From: Stereocaulon alpinum | Lineage: Eukaryota; Ascomycota; Lecanoromycetes; Lecanorales; Stereocaulaceae | Length of the DNA: 64,000 bases | Direction of reading: 5' to 3' | NCBI GenBank assembly: GCA_018257865.1 | Contig: JAEUBA010000019.1 | Span: 124,001-188,000, forward strand | In this document: positions 34,082 to 43,793 of the stretch, one piece after another | Position numbering within the stretch: position 1 is the stretch's first letter | How the letters are laid out: each line of letters begins with the position of its first letter | Translations under genes and position numbers: made by a program | Notes under the pieces: model-generated | Databases searched by the model: none | Told to the model about the DNA's origin: nothing | What the model saw: only the letters and a program-made list of their open reading frames with translations

Positions 34082-34692
34082 ATGCCCACCTTGCCCCTCC
34101 CCTTCACCACCGCTCTATCCCGCGAATACATCCGCCTCTCCCTCTTCCTCCTAAAATTCGGCCTAATCACCCACTTCACCGTCTCCCACATCGGCACCCT
34201 GACACCCACCACCGGCCCCTCCATGCTCCCCACCATCTCTGTACGCGGCGACCTTATATATACGAACAAGCTATACGCACGTGGCAATGGGATAAAAGTG
34301 GGAGATTTAGTGGACTTTAAGCATCCGTTGGTTGTGGGGGAGGCGGGGTGTAAGCGGGTTATGGGGTTGGGAGGCGATTTCGTTTGGGATGGGGAGGAGG
34401 GGAGGGGGAGAGGGAGGATGATTCAGGTGTGTGGATTTGCTATTGCTGTGGGGTTGGGATGTCGTTGGGGTGGGAAGTTGGGGGTTGGAGGGGAGATTGC
34501 TGACGTGGTTCGTAGGTGCCTGAGGGTCATTGCTGGTTACTGGGAGACAATTTGTCGGCGTCGAGGGATTCGAGGACTTATGGGCCGCTGCCTCTGGCGC
34601 TAATTAAGGGGAAAGTCACAGCAAGGGTTTGGCCTTTGTCGCAGATGGGGTGGATGAAGAATACACTACAGCGACCAGAAGAGGGGATATGA
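34082..34692 (+). CDS. IMP1: Mitochondrial inner membrane protease subunit Imp1
   Basis: A signal peptidase I-type serine protease that removes bipartite sorting signals in the intermembrane space. Exons 34082-34426 and 34516-34692, with an 89-nt intron, give 173 residues, which is normal for Imp1. An N-terminal hydrophobic stretch (YIRLSLFLLKFGLITHF) precedes GPSMLPTI with the catalytic Ser. CKRVMGLGGD holds the catalytic Lys. After the intron VPEGHCWLLGDNLSASRDSR and YGPLPLALIKGKVTARVWPL are the conserved family boxes. The spliced frame is needed to see the last two. The start chosen is MPTLPLPFTTALSREYIRL; the longer upstream open frame has no targeting character. The first 180 bp are C-rich, the rest G-rich. 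Confidence 0.92.
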
Positions 34693-35042
34693 GAGAGGTC
34701 TCGTTGGGATGGGAAACACTTTTGCATAGCGTTTGGAGTCTACAATTCAGGAGAGGACTGAGATTGAGCTTTATGAAAGTCTATGGATTGACTCCGAACA
34801 CCTTCACGGCCATAAGGTGATGAACCCTGCGACCGCACCACTCCTGGCTCAATTCTCCTTCTTCGCCAATGCATTACCAGTCATTTCTAATCAGCACGCT
34901 ATCCGCTTTGACATCACCAAATACCAGACAATGCAATATGCATCATTACCAGAGAATGCAAGTCGTCACAACACTATGGAATACCGGAGCATTCCGTAGC
35001 ATACCGGAGCACGGAATCCCGAACTCAGTCATTGCAAACCCT
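34693..35042. other. Convergent intergenic region
   Basis: About 350 bp between the IMP1 and VWA-protein stop codons. It should hold two 3' ends. TTTAATATTTAG just before 35053 overlaps the VWA stop. No gene was seen. Confidence 0.5.
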
Positions 35043-36527
35043 TTAATATTTAGGAGGAGGTGGAGCATTAGACAAGTTTCCTGCTGGTAGTGGATAGGTG
35101 CCTTGATAGCCACTTTGCTGCGGTTGTCCCCCGAAACCCTGCTGTGGTGTCAGCGGTTGGCCATAGCTCTGCTGCGGATAGGGCGGATGATAACCCTGTT
35201 GAGTCGGCTGTTGTTGCCCAGGGCCTTGCTGCCCGTAAGACGGTTGTTGGGGAGGCTGGCCGTAGGCTTGCTGGCTATAAGGCTGGTAGGAAGAGTGCTG
35301 TCCACCCTGCTGCTGACCGTACGCCGCGCTGTATTGGGGGTGACTGGCATAGTGGGGCGGAGGCCCACCACCAGCCTGGCCACCGGAACTGGACCCGATT
35401 TCGTCCTTGCTGTCGTACGAGGAATCGATCGCGCCAACCAGCATCTTGAGCAGCCACAACTGAGGCGTCAAGTCTACCGGAGGATTAGCCCTCCTCATCT
35501 GGTCTGATTCTTGCTCGTAATTGGATGTGCAATCAACCAAATGACCGACTTGGAGGTCGTTGTCCAATTCTGTCAAGAACTTTTGAGCTTTCTTGTCGTT
35601 TCCGACCTGAGCAAATTGGAACGAGACGGCACCAGGACCACATTGCGTCTTGGCGACCTCTTTGGTTGCCCACTGGATGGCGTCGTACAAAGCGTCCTTT
35701 GATTCCCCCTGTGGTTGACCATCGGTAACTGTGATGACTAAGACTGGCTTTGGCAGTCTATTTGCGCGAGCGCTGGCAACAAGGTCGTTCAGTATTTGTT
35801 TCCGTAGCTCGGTCCCTAAGGGAGTCATCCCGTGGAATATGTTAGGTTGATTGAGGTATCTGTTGATTGTTTCTTCGTCTTTAACGTTGTCCAAAGCAGG
35901 GTCCCCTTTCAGTCCACCATTCATGAAACGGATAGTAAAGCCGTCTGCGTCGAAAAGTCGGATAACGTCTACGACATGAGTCAATACTTGGCGTAGGTCG
36001 TTGATACGCTCGCCTTCCTCCTCGAATTGCATGGATCCACTGTTATCGATGTATAGAACGACGTCAAACAAGGCAAGCTTTGCAAGATCTTGGCCAATCT
36101 CCAGTGGGAGACGCCAGCGGGCGCACACCTGAGCGATGTGGGTCGCCGCAACTCTTGCTGCTTGGTCTAGGCGTGAATCCGAGGAAGGGTAGAAATGCTG
36201 AAGCTGCTTTTCCTGGATGGTGCTCTGCAAGAGCTGCTTATAAATTCCGATCACCTGGGTACTAGGTGCCAGAGACGACTGCGTCGGAGCTTGGTGTCCA
36301 ACCGACTGTGCTTGCTGCTGCGGAAGATAACCTCCCTGTTGTTGTGATGATGATGGATAGGCATCATGAGATGGTTGTTGCTGCTGTGATGCAGGCTGTC
36401 CGCCCAGCTGTTGTTGCATGGCTCCAGGGCCACCTACGGCGGCGTTCTGAGCTGCGAGTTTGGAAGCAAGCTAGAACAGCGTCAGCTTATAGTAGATAGC
36501 AGAAAAGGAAGTTGGACTAACACCCAT
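35043..36527 (-). CDS. VWA-domain protein flanked by Gln/Pro-rich segments
   Basis: Exon 1 is only 6 nt (ATG GGT, 36527-36522). A 51-nt intron (36471-36521) precedes exon 2 (36470-35043). The product has 477 residues and begins MGLASKLAAQNAAVGGPGAM. A Gln-rich stretch of about 50 residues comes first. Then LFDVVLYIDNSGSMQFEEEG starts a von Willebrand factor A domain: DNSGS is the first MIDAS loop, and TPLGTELR and TVTDGQPQG supply the other metal-site residues. The domain ends near WLLKMLVGAID. The last 110 residues repeat YGQQ/QQPSYGQ-like units and resemble a prion-like segment. Such VWA proteins are common in filamentous fungi; no role is known to me. The internal ATG at 36419 is an alternative start if exon 1 is wrong. 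Confidence 0.82.
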
Positions 36528-38614
36528 CTTGAAGTATCACTTCGCAAGGGATGCTGCTCGATGTCAAGTTTTTACTGAGGTTGCTGCTTGAGTACTGTGT
36601 GTGTATCGAGGGATAGAAGTGATGGAGAAAGAATTTGAGTGTTCTATCGGAGACGGTGTTGTAGACTGTCTTAAGTAGGTAATACGTACGATCTTGTGTT
36701 CCCGCCCGGAAGGCGCGGTCTCATGACGGCCTGAAACTCGGGTTCGCAGATCGTAGTCCGTGGACCTTGGGTCACGTATGCCCAACAAGGCATCATTGCT
36801 TGCGGTCGTACCCACAGGCTGTGTATCAAAGTCTTAATCAAAACAAAGTGTACTTAGCGAGATCGCGAGGTGGGTTTCCCATCAGCCTTACTTACCGCCA
36901 CAACCGCTTCGGCCAATCGGGAGGCGCCCACAGCCTCACGCACAGCCCCAATAGCCACGATTGCAGAATCTTGGGAATTGCTTGCATTCTCTCTGACCCC
37001 ACATCGCTTTTATTGATCTCCCAATCAATGCAATATCACAGCCCCCTGAGCCACAAGGATGGCGATCCCTTGCTGTTCGTTGCGCTATGATGGGGCTCTC
37101 TCGGCGGCATTGAAATTCCGATAGCGCGAGGAGCGCTTACCTGTCTCACCAAATCCTTGGGTGTGTGAGCGAAAGACCTGTTCCTTGAGCATCCTGAGTC
37201 ACATGGCTCACTGAGGAGATATCGGTGTTAAGGGCTGGAATATAGTGGCCCTTAAGAAAATCCTAGCAGACGATAGTGCCAATTCACAGGGCTGTTTCAA
37301 TTCCACTCCTATAGACCGGAGCGCGAAGTACGAGGTGCCGATTTGCCATCAATGACGAGTCAGCATTTGACACACATTCCAATCGCATGAACACAGGCTT
37401 GGAGCATTACTTTGACGCACTGGGCCCAAAGTGGGCCTTGTTCACGCTCATCATATGGCGAACAGTAGACTCCAACTGTGCATTTCAGCAATTCGCTCCG
37501 CGCACGGCTTTTCTACGTCCCGACTGTTTCGAGAACGCTGAGGCGGGAAATGCGCTGATCTGACAGCCGGCAGGGCTGGTACTATGTCAAAATCAAAGCG
37601 GCGAAGGTGAAGTATCATCGGCTCCGTGACCTCTTAGGCTAAGACGAGCTTTGTGGATTTGCTGAAGAGAAGTGGTCTAGATTGTTGACGACTAGAATTC
37701 ACCCGGCTGATATGTGTTGGGTAGGAAGAAGTCTGACCAGAGTCCATGGGCAAGAAAGTAATTTGAGAGTGCCATCGACGCATAGAGGCTTCTTTGGCAA
37801 ACACATACACTTTCTGCTGACACATTCAAACTGATTGTAGAGGCAGAAGTCTAAAGGCAAGAATGCACTTATGATCCGTACCTCTACTCGGCAAAAGACG
37901 TTACGCATTACCTTATGAAAGTTTCTGAAACGAAGGGGAGGCGCACCCCAACGACATATGGCTACATGATAGCGTGCGAGTGACGTTAAACGAATGAAAA
38001 GCAAAGAAGGCAACGACTATAAGCCCTAAGAGTCCCAGTCCTTATTACGCGCGTATTCTCGCGATTAGTGAAATCGCCTGTTCTGGGCCATGGAAGCAAG
38101 ACTGTACCTGAAATTCCGTCCATTGTAGCCTCGTGAGGGCGTGTCAGGCGTGTGGTAGACTCTCTTGGATTGGTGAGACAATTCTACCCTTCAAAGTGCC
38201 GATGTCGAGAGCGCCATAGACCATATCTAGTCAGATACTCGTGATGAACGCGCAAACCTCGATTAGCATGAGAATCCTTATGGCGCAATTCATCATCAAG
38301 GCAGTGAAACCGCAACAAGTAAATTAGGTTGAGGTTCCCTACGTGAGGCTCCAGAGAACCTCGGCCCCCAACAACGCCGCTAAAGGGAAGCCTGTCTAGC
38401 TCCCGCTTGGCATTTGGATCACACGTCCGGGTGTCGTACTTTCCCTACACCACCTTCCATTGCATGCCTTCTAAGTTTCCTCTTCGTATGCTCACCTCGC
38501 TCATGCTTGGAGCCGTTTGAGGTTCGATATGCTGTAAAATTGAGATTATATAACCAGCCTTCTTGCGTGCTGTTCAACGCGGTGTTCCGTGCCTCCAGGC
38601 ACTCCACTTGAGGC
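36528..38614. other. Divergent intergenic region, no gene recognised
   Basis: Two kilobases between the starts of the VWA gene and VAC8, holding both promoters. Frames at 36767-37090 (plus), 37634-37825 and 37699-38013 (minus) have no motifs and no homologous look. A TATA-like site precedes VAC8 (separate entry). Confidence 0.5.
38546..38553 (+). promoter_or_regulatory. TATA-like element upstream of VAC8
   Basis: TTATATAA lies about 65 bp before the VAC8 start codon at 38615. The position suits a fungal TATA box with a short leader, but fungal start sites vary, so this is a weak call. Confidence 0.3.
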
Positions 38615-40614
38615 ATGGGCAACTGCGGTAGCTCGTGCTGCAGAGGTAAACATTCAATCACGGGATACCGCTCTCTGGTGACAATGTGCTGAATGTTGCC
38701 CAGGTCGATCAAGAGATGGATTGTACGAGCCAGCACTAGCCGACAGTGAGCGGGAAGCTGTGGCAGACCTATTACAATACCTTGAGAACGTATGTGCCAG
38801 AGCTTTCGTATCGAAATGGCTCACGATACTGATAGTCCGCAGCGGGGCGAAACTGACTTCTTCTCTGGGGAACCTCTTCGCTCTCTCAGTACCCTAGTCT
38901 ACTCAGAAAATGTGGATCTACAACGCAGTGCTAGCTTGACGTTTGCAGAGATTACTGAAAGAGGTGTGTAAAGCCACCATAGTGTGCTCCAAACGCTGGC
39001 TCATGCGATCCAGATGTCAGAGAGGTCGAGCGAGATACCCTTGAACCCATCCTTTTCCTGCTCCAAAGCCCTGATATCGAAGTACAAAGGGCTGCCAGTG
39101 CTGCGTTGGGAAATTTGGCTGTCAATAGTAAGACCTCGAGCGCTTGGGCTAGGGGAACGTGCTGACAGAGATCAGCTGAAAACAAGGTCAATATCGTCCT
39201 ACTTGGTGGTCTATCACCTCTTATACGGCAGATGAACTCTACGAACGTCGAGGTCCAATGCAACGCGGTTGGCTGCATAACAAATCTAGCAACTCATGAA
39301 GATAACAAGGCCAAGATAGCACGGTCTGGAGCACTGATACCACTGACGAAGCTTGCAAAATCAAAAGATATGAGAGTTCAGAGGAATGCAACAGGTGCTC
39401 TGTTGAACATGACACATTCAGGTCAGTGTCGCAACGATCCGGGCGACTGTATCTTAATGCTGACGACAAGTACAGATGACAACCGGCAGCAGCTAGTCAG
39501 CGCTGGTGCCATCCCAGTGCTTGTGCAGCTCCTCTCCTCTACTGACGTCGATGTCCAATACTACTGTACTACCGCGCTGAGCAACATAGCTGTCGATGCC
39601 GGCAATCGGAAGAAGCTTGCTCAGACTGAGCCACGCCTGGTGCACTCTCTTGTCCACCTTATGGACTCTTCCTCGCCGAAGGTCCAATGCCAAGCTGCTC
39701 TGGCTCTCCGTAATCTGGCATCAGACGAGAAATATCAGCTTGAAATAGTGAAAGCCCGAGGACTTCCACCACTTCTTCGCCTCTTACAGTCATCCTACCT
39801 TCCTCTTATACTATCCGCCGTCGCCTGTATCCGCAACATCTCTATACATCCACTGAACGAATCCCCAATCATCGAAGCCGGTTTCTTGAAGCCGCTCGTC
39901 GAACTTCTCGGGTCCACCGACAACGAAGAGATCCAATGCCATGCTATCTCAACGTTGAGGAACCTCGCTGCTAGCTCAGATCGCAACAAGCAACTAGTGC
40001 TGGAAGCTGGTGCAGTACAAAAGTGTAAAGAGCTAGTCCTAAATGTGCCGTTGAGCGTGCAATCAGAAATGACTGCCGCCATCGCTGTACTTGCGCTCAG
40101 CGATGATTTAAAGACGCACCTACTCAATCTTGGTGTCTTCGACGTACTCATTCCCTTAACCGACTCCGAATCAATCGAAGTCCAGGGCAACAGCGCGGCG
40201 GCTCTGGGGAACTTGTCATCAAAGGGTGAGACTAGCGACTGTATGCCATTTACCTGTTCTAACGTATCAATAGTGGGCGATTACTCCATCTTCATCAAGG
40301 ACTGGACGGAACCTAATGGAGGCATCCACGGCTACCTGAACAGATTCCTGGCCAGCGGTGATCCGACGTTCCAGCACATCGCGATATGGACCTTACTTCA
40401 ACTTCTCGAATCCGAAGACAAGAAGTTGGTTGATTTGATCTCGAAAGCAGACGACGTCATCCAAATGATCAAGACTATTTCGGATAAGAAGGTCGAGTCA
40501 GATGAAGAGGAGGGAGAAGATGGAGAGGGCGAAGTCGTAGCGCTGGCAAACCGGTCTCTCGAACTCCTCAGCAAAGTGCCGGAACCACCAAGGCAGACAC
40601 TCGTCGAAGGCTAG
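38615..40614 (+). CDS. VAC8: Vac8, armadillo-repeat vacuolar membrane protein
   Basis: Vac8 anchors Vac17, Nvj1 and Atg13 at the vacuole membrane for inheritance, nucleus-vacuole contacts and selective autophagy. Seven exons (38615-38645, 38704-38789, 38843-38963, 39014-39127, 39176-39421, 39476-40225, 40274-40614) total 1689 nt, or 562 residues. The N-terminus MGNCGSSCCRG carries the N-myristoylation Gly and palmitoylation Cys residues expected of Vac8, and is visible only in the 31-nt first exon. LADSEREAVADLLQYLEN follows, then about 11 ARM repeats, for example IEVQRAASAALGNLAVN and VEVQCNAVGCITNLATHEDN. After the last intron the frame reads SSKVGDYSIFIKDW, again Vac8-specific. The acidic end (DEEEGEDGEGE) and NRSLELLSKVPEPPRQ match the family. 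Confidence 0.96.
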
Positions 40615-41038
40615 GCCCAAGTTCTGCAATTTGCTATGAATTACAACCTGTGTTTCTTCATTTCGTCAGTATAATATTCCGGATACCATTCACCGTGCTG
40701 CAAGGCGTTCCGGGCATCACCTCGCATCTTTGGCGATTCACTATCTGCAAAGTCGAGCGGGAGTTCTCATGGTCGTCTCCAGACGGAGGCAGTTTAAAGA
40801 GTATCTATTTAGCGCGAAAGACTTCGTCTGATGTATTCCTTCTTAGAGGTGTGCGTATAACTTGGGGTACTTATACTCCCATGAAAGTACCGGTCTACAT
40901 TACATCCAGATGTTTTTCAAAATCCCAAACCTTCATGGTGTTGCACTACTTGTAAATCCGTAGCCCAGAATCCAATTCTCCCATCAACCTCAACCCTAAA
41001 CCCCCACCATCCACGACGAGTCCCAACCACAACCACCA
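40615..41038. other. Short intergenic region before CSL4
   Basis: Lies between VAC8 and CSL4, both on the plus strand. It contains the VAC8 3' end and the CSL4 promoter; the 70 bp before the CSL4 start are C-rich. No gene was seen. Confidence 0.5.
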
Positions 41039-41801
41039 ATGTCGCTCCCCCACTTAGCCTACCCAGGCCTCCCCCTCGGCCCCTCATCAACCTACACCCC
41101 AGGCCCAGGAACCCACCTCCACACTGCCTCCTCCACAATCCACGCCTCCCTCGCCGGCCAACCCACCCTCACACCCCCCTCAACCACGACCAAAGACTCA
41201 AAACCCACGCTCTCAATACCCCGCCTCCTCCCCTCCCCCATACATGCACCCATTCCTAGCGAGAAAGTTAGTAATGTGAATACGCTTCCTACTGTCGGGA
41301 GTGTGGTGCTGGGGAGGGTTACGAGGGTTAGGGGGAGGGGGGTTGAGGTTGGGATTGCGGTTGTTTATCCTGTGGGTGTAATGGGGGAAGAGGGGGGGAG
41401 TATGTTTGGAGGGCAGGAGGGGGGGTGTGTGTGTGCGGATGAGTGGGCGGCTGTTATTAGGAAGGAGGATGTTAGGGCTACGGAGAAGGAGAAGGTTGTG
41501 ACTGCTGAGGGGTTTAGGGTTGGGGATGTTGTTAGGGGTGTTGTGGTATGTATGGAGGGGTTGGTGAGGAGGGGGGAGGGCAGTGGGGAGAGAGGTTAGG
41601 GAGTTTGGCTAATGTGTTCATTTGTTGCAGATCAGTCTTGGAGACCAGAGCAATTACTATTTATCTACGGCGAGGAACGAGTTGGGCGTTATTATGGCGA
41701 AGAGTGAGGCGGGTAATACGATGCATCCGATTAGTTGGAAGGAGTTTAGGGATCCGGTTACTGGGTTGACGGAGGGGAGGAAGGTTGCGAAACCTTTCTG
41801 A
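41039..41801 (+). CDS. CSL4: Exosome cap subunit Csl4 (EXOSC1)
   Basis: Csl4 is an S1-domain cap protein of the RNA exosome. Exons 41039-41545 and 41631-41801, with an 85-nt intron, give 225 residues. The N-terminal part reads PGLPLGPSSTYTPGPGTHLH, a typical Csl4 start. The S1-like middle begins LPTVGSVVLGRVTRVRGRGV. After the intron come ISLGDQSNYYLSTARNELGV and MHPISWKEFRDPVTGLTEGR with RKVAKPF at the end, the conserved zinc-ribbon-like C-terminus (Cys are absent here, as in other fungi). Sense composition flips dramatically at about 41265, from long C runs to long G runs, inside exon 1. Confidence 0.92.
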
Positions 41802-42488
41802 AGAGTTGGGGTGAGTAGGCTTGCTATGACTTTGGAGAAAAGACGTGTAGGTTGTCACGCTGTAATGCGCACGTTGCATGATGATTGTGCTGAATAAGAT
41901 GGTCTCATGGTATCGTCACGGTGAATATATCGTTATCAGCAGGCATCGGGCTAATTTTCGCAGAAGAAACGATCTCAACGAGCATTGCTTCGTCCTCGAA
42001 TCCGGAGAACTGCTCTTTTGCACGAGTCCTCACATCCCCATGCCCAATACTACAATATTCTGTCATTCTAATACTGATGGTTTGGACTCTAGCGACTTGT
42101 GTCAATTGCTTTCCTTCAGAGCATGCACTTGGTAATACCAACGACTAGAGAGAGGCAATCAATTACGCAGAAGGCTGGACCGCTCGTTGACTTTGAAACC
42201 TCCCGTTCGGATCTGCTTCCATCTCGACATACTCCAAGAAACCTACCCATTCAACCTCCTGGAACTTGAGTAACGGCAGCGCCTAAGAGCATCATTACCG
42301 CCACCTCAAGCGTTCATAGTTGCGACGGAGATCTTTTCGCAGTCCGCTTGCACACTCTATCCGACTAGTAGATGCGCAAGTGTGAGCTCTTACGACATGA
42401 TTTATTCTGAATCATTCCCATCTCTTAAAATGCTCCGCTGTGACCGCAATGTCACCAGAATGTGCCTGCCTTAGCCAATTATCACAGC
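41802..42488. other. Intergenic, no gene recognised
   Basis: Lies between CSL4 and the small secreted protein gene. Overlapping frames on both strands at 41878-42148 are of similar length and lack motifs, so none is called. The promoter of the secreted protein gene should be at the right end. Confidence 0.45.
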
Positions 42489-42968
42489 ATGGCATTCTCG
42501 ACGATCTTGCTCTCCTTAACTACCCTAATCATCTCCACACTCGCTCACCCATCGCCTCCGCCCTCTACAGGCCCCCATCCCTCGCTCTCATCTGTTCCTC
42601 CTCCCCTTACTAATCCTCTCAATGCAACAAGCTACTGCTTCGACGAGCCTGACATCCCCGGCGAAGAACCAACCGAAGAGGACTGCGTCGCCGTAATCGT
42701 CAACATCCTCATATCGCCAGATGCTAGCATACCCAGAAAGTGGGGGCATAGGTTCCGTCACATGTCCACTCATTGGACAAACAATACTTGCTCTATTAAC
42801 GTCGAGCCCACCAGGCCTTCTTTCGAGGATGTGTTCAAGCTCAATGATGTTGCGGCTGCGGCTTCGTTGGTTGTGAGTAATTGTAAGTGCAGCTTTCTGG
42901 CCGTTGTCTGCCTCTGCGCTCCCAGAAAATGTGCTTTCGGCAGGGTGTCTGCTCTCGTTAATCCCTGA
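42489..42968 (+). CDS. Small secreted cysteine-containing protein, 3' end uncertain
   Basis: MAFSTILLSLTTLIISTLAH is a clear signal peptide with cleavage expected near residue 20, followed by a Pro/Ser-rich spacer. The mature part has YCFDEP, EEDCVAVIVNIL, RKWGHRFRHMSTHWTNNTC, and VFKLNDVAAAASLVVSNC. This four-Cys pattern with a W-containing middle is common in fungal secreted proteins of unknown function. The unspliced frame ends at 42968 with extra Cys. A donor GTAAGT at 42883 with an acceptor near 42942 would instead give a short tail stopping at 42981. I cannot decide between them. An effector or cell-wall role is only a possibility. Its nearest downstream neighbour is the NLR gene, on the opposite strand. 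Confidence 0.6.
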   Translation: MAFSTILLSLTTLIISTLAHPSPPPSTGPHPSLSSVPPPLTNPLNATSYCFDEPDIPGEEPTEEDCVAVIVNILISPDASIPRKWGHRFRHMSTHWTNNTCSINVEPTRPSFEDVFKLNDVAAAASLVVSNCKCSFLAVVCLCAPRKCAFGRVSALVNP

Positions 42969-42981
42969 ATCTATGAATTGA

Positions 42982-43793
42982 AACAAGACCTACTCTTAGG
43001 TAGGCTTTTGGCATAATGTATGCTTCTTTTTGCATTATTATCAATATACTGCTCACGAAGGCTCGTTTCGTAGCTCGGGACGTTATGGCTGCTGCTGGCA
43101 ATACTGACTTCGAAACCTGCAGGCGTAGAGAAACCAATGGACCGGTGGGGTGGGTGGTCTAGTGTGGGCCTGAAAGAACAGTTTGATGTCAACGTTGTAT
43201 ATAACCATCAGAACTGATTGGAAAGGGTGCTTGGAAAGGAAGAGGTCGATCTGAGGGATTTGTTCTTCATTTCCAACAGCTTCGTTCCATTGTTCTGACA
43301 CTCACAATTGTTCCTGTTGTATGACCATACATCAACGAATTCGGACCGAGATCGCCGTATAGAGTGCGGTCGACTGCAAGGAATTGCGAAGAAAGAACGA
43401 GCCCTCCAATTCATTTCTTTGGCGCTGCTGCGGTACCTCCGGGCTGCATTTGATGGACTACTTTATTTCAGTCCCCAAGATGCAGATATACGAGTGCAGC
43501 ATTCAACATACCATTCGACCGGTTGTATGTTCCATGCTCTGCAAGGGCATTTAATGAGCCGAGCACATGCCAGAAAATGTCCTATGGACTGTGCGTAAGA
43601 AGGCATAAACCTGCGGTGCCGTTTATGCTACGGTAGCATTAGCGGTGCTGTTCGAGGTAAGACATGGACCCTTAGGCCAGGGTACCTTGTTGGTCGGGAT
43701 TGTCTTTGCACACATCACACTCTTTATACACCACTAATGTAACAATCGGCAGTATCACAGTCCTTCGCTCCTTGTTTTCTTCCTCTCTATACT
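42982..43793. other. Convergent intergenic region, no gene recognised
   Basis: Lies between the secreted protein gene and the spliced stop of the NLR gene. Frames at 42971-43301 (minus) and 43308-43598 (plus) show no motif. The minus-strand reading continuing to 43672 is unspliced read-through of the NLR gene's last intron. Confidence 0.45.
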
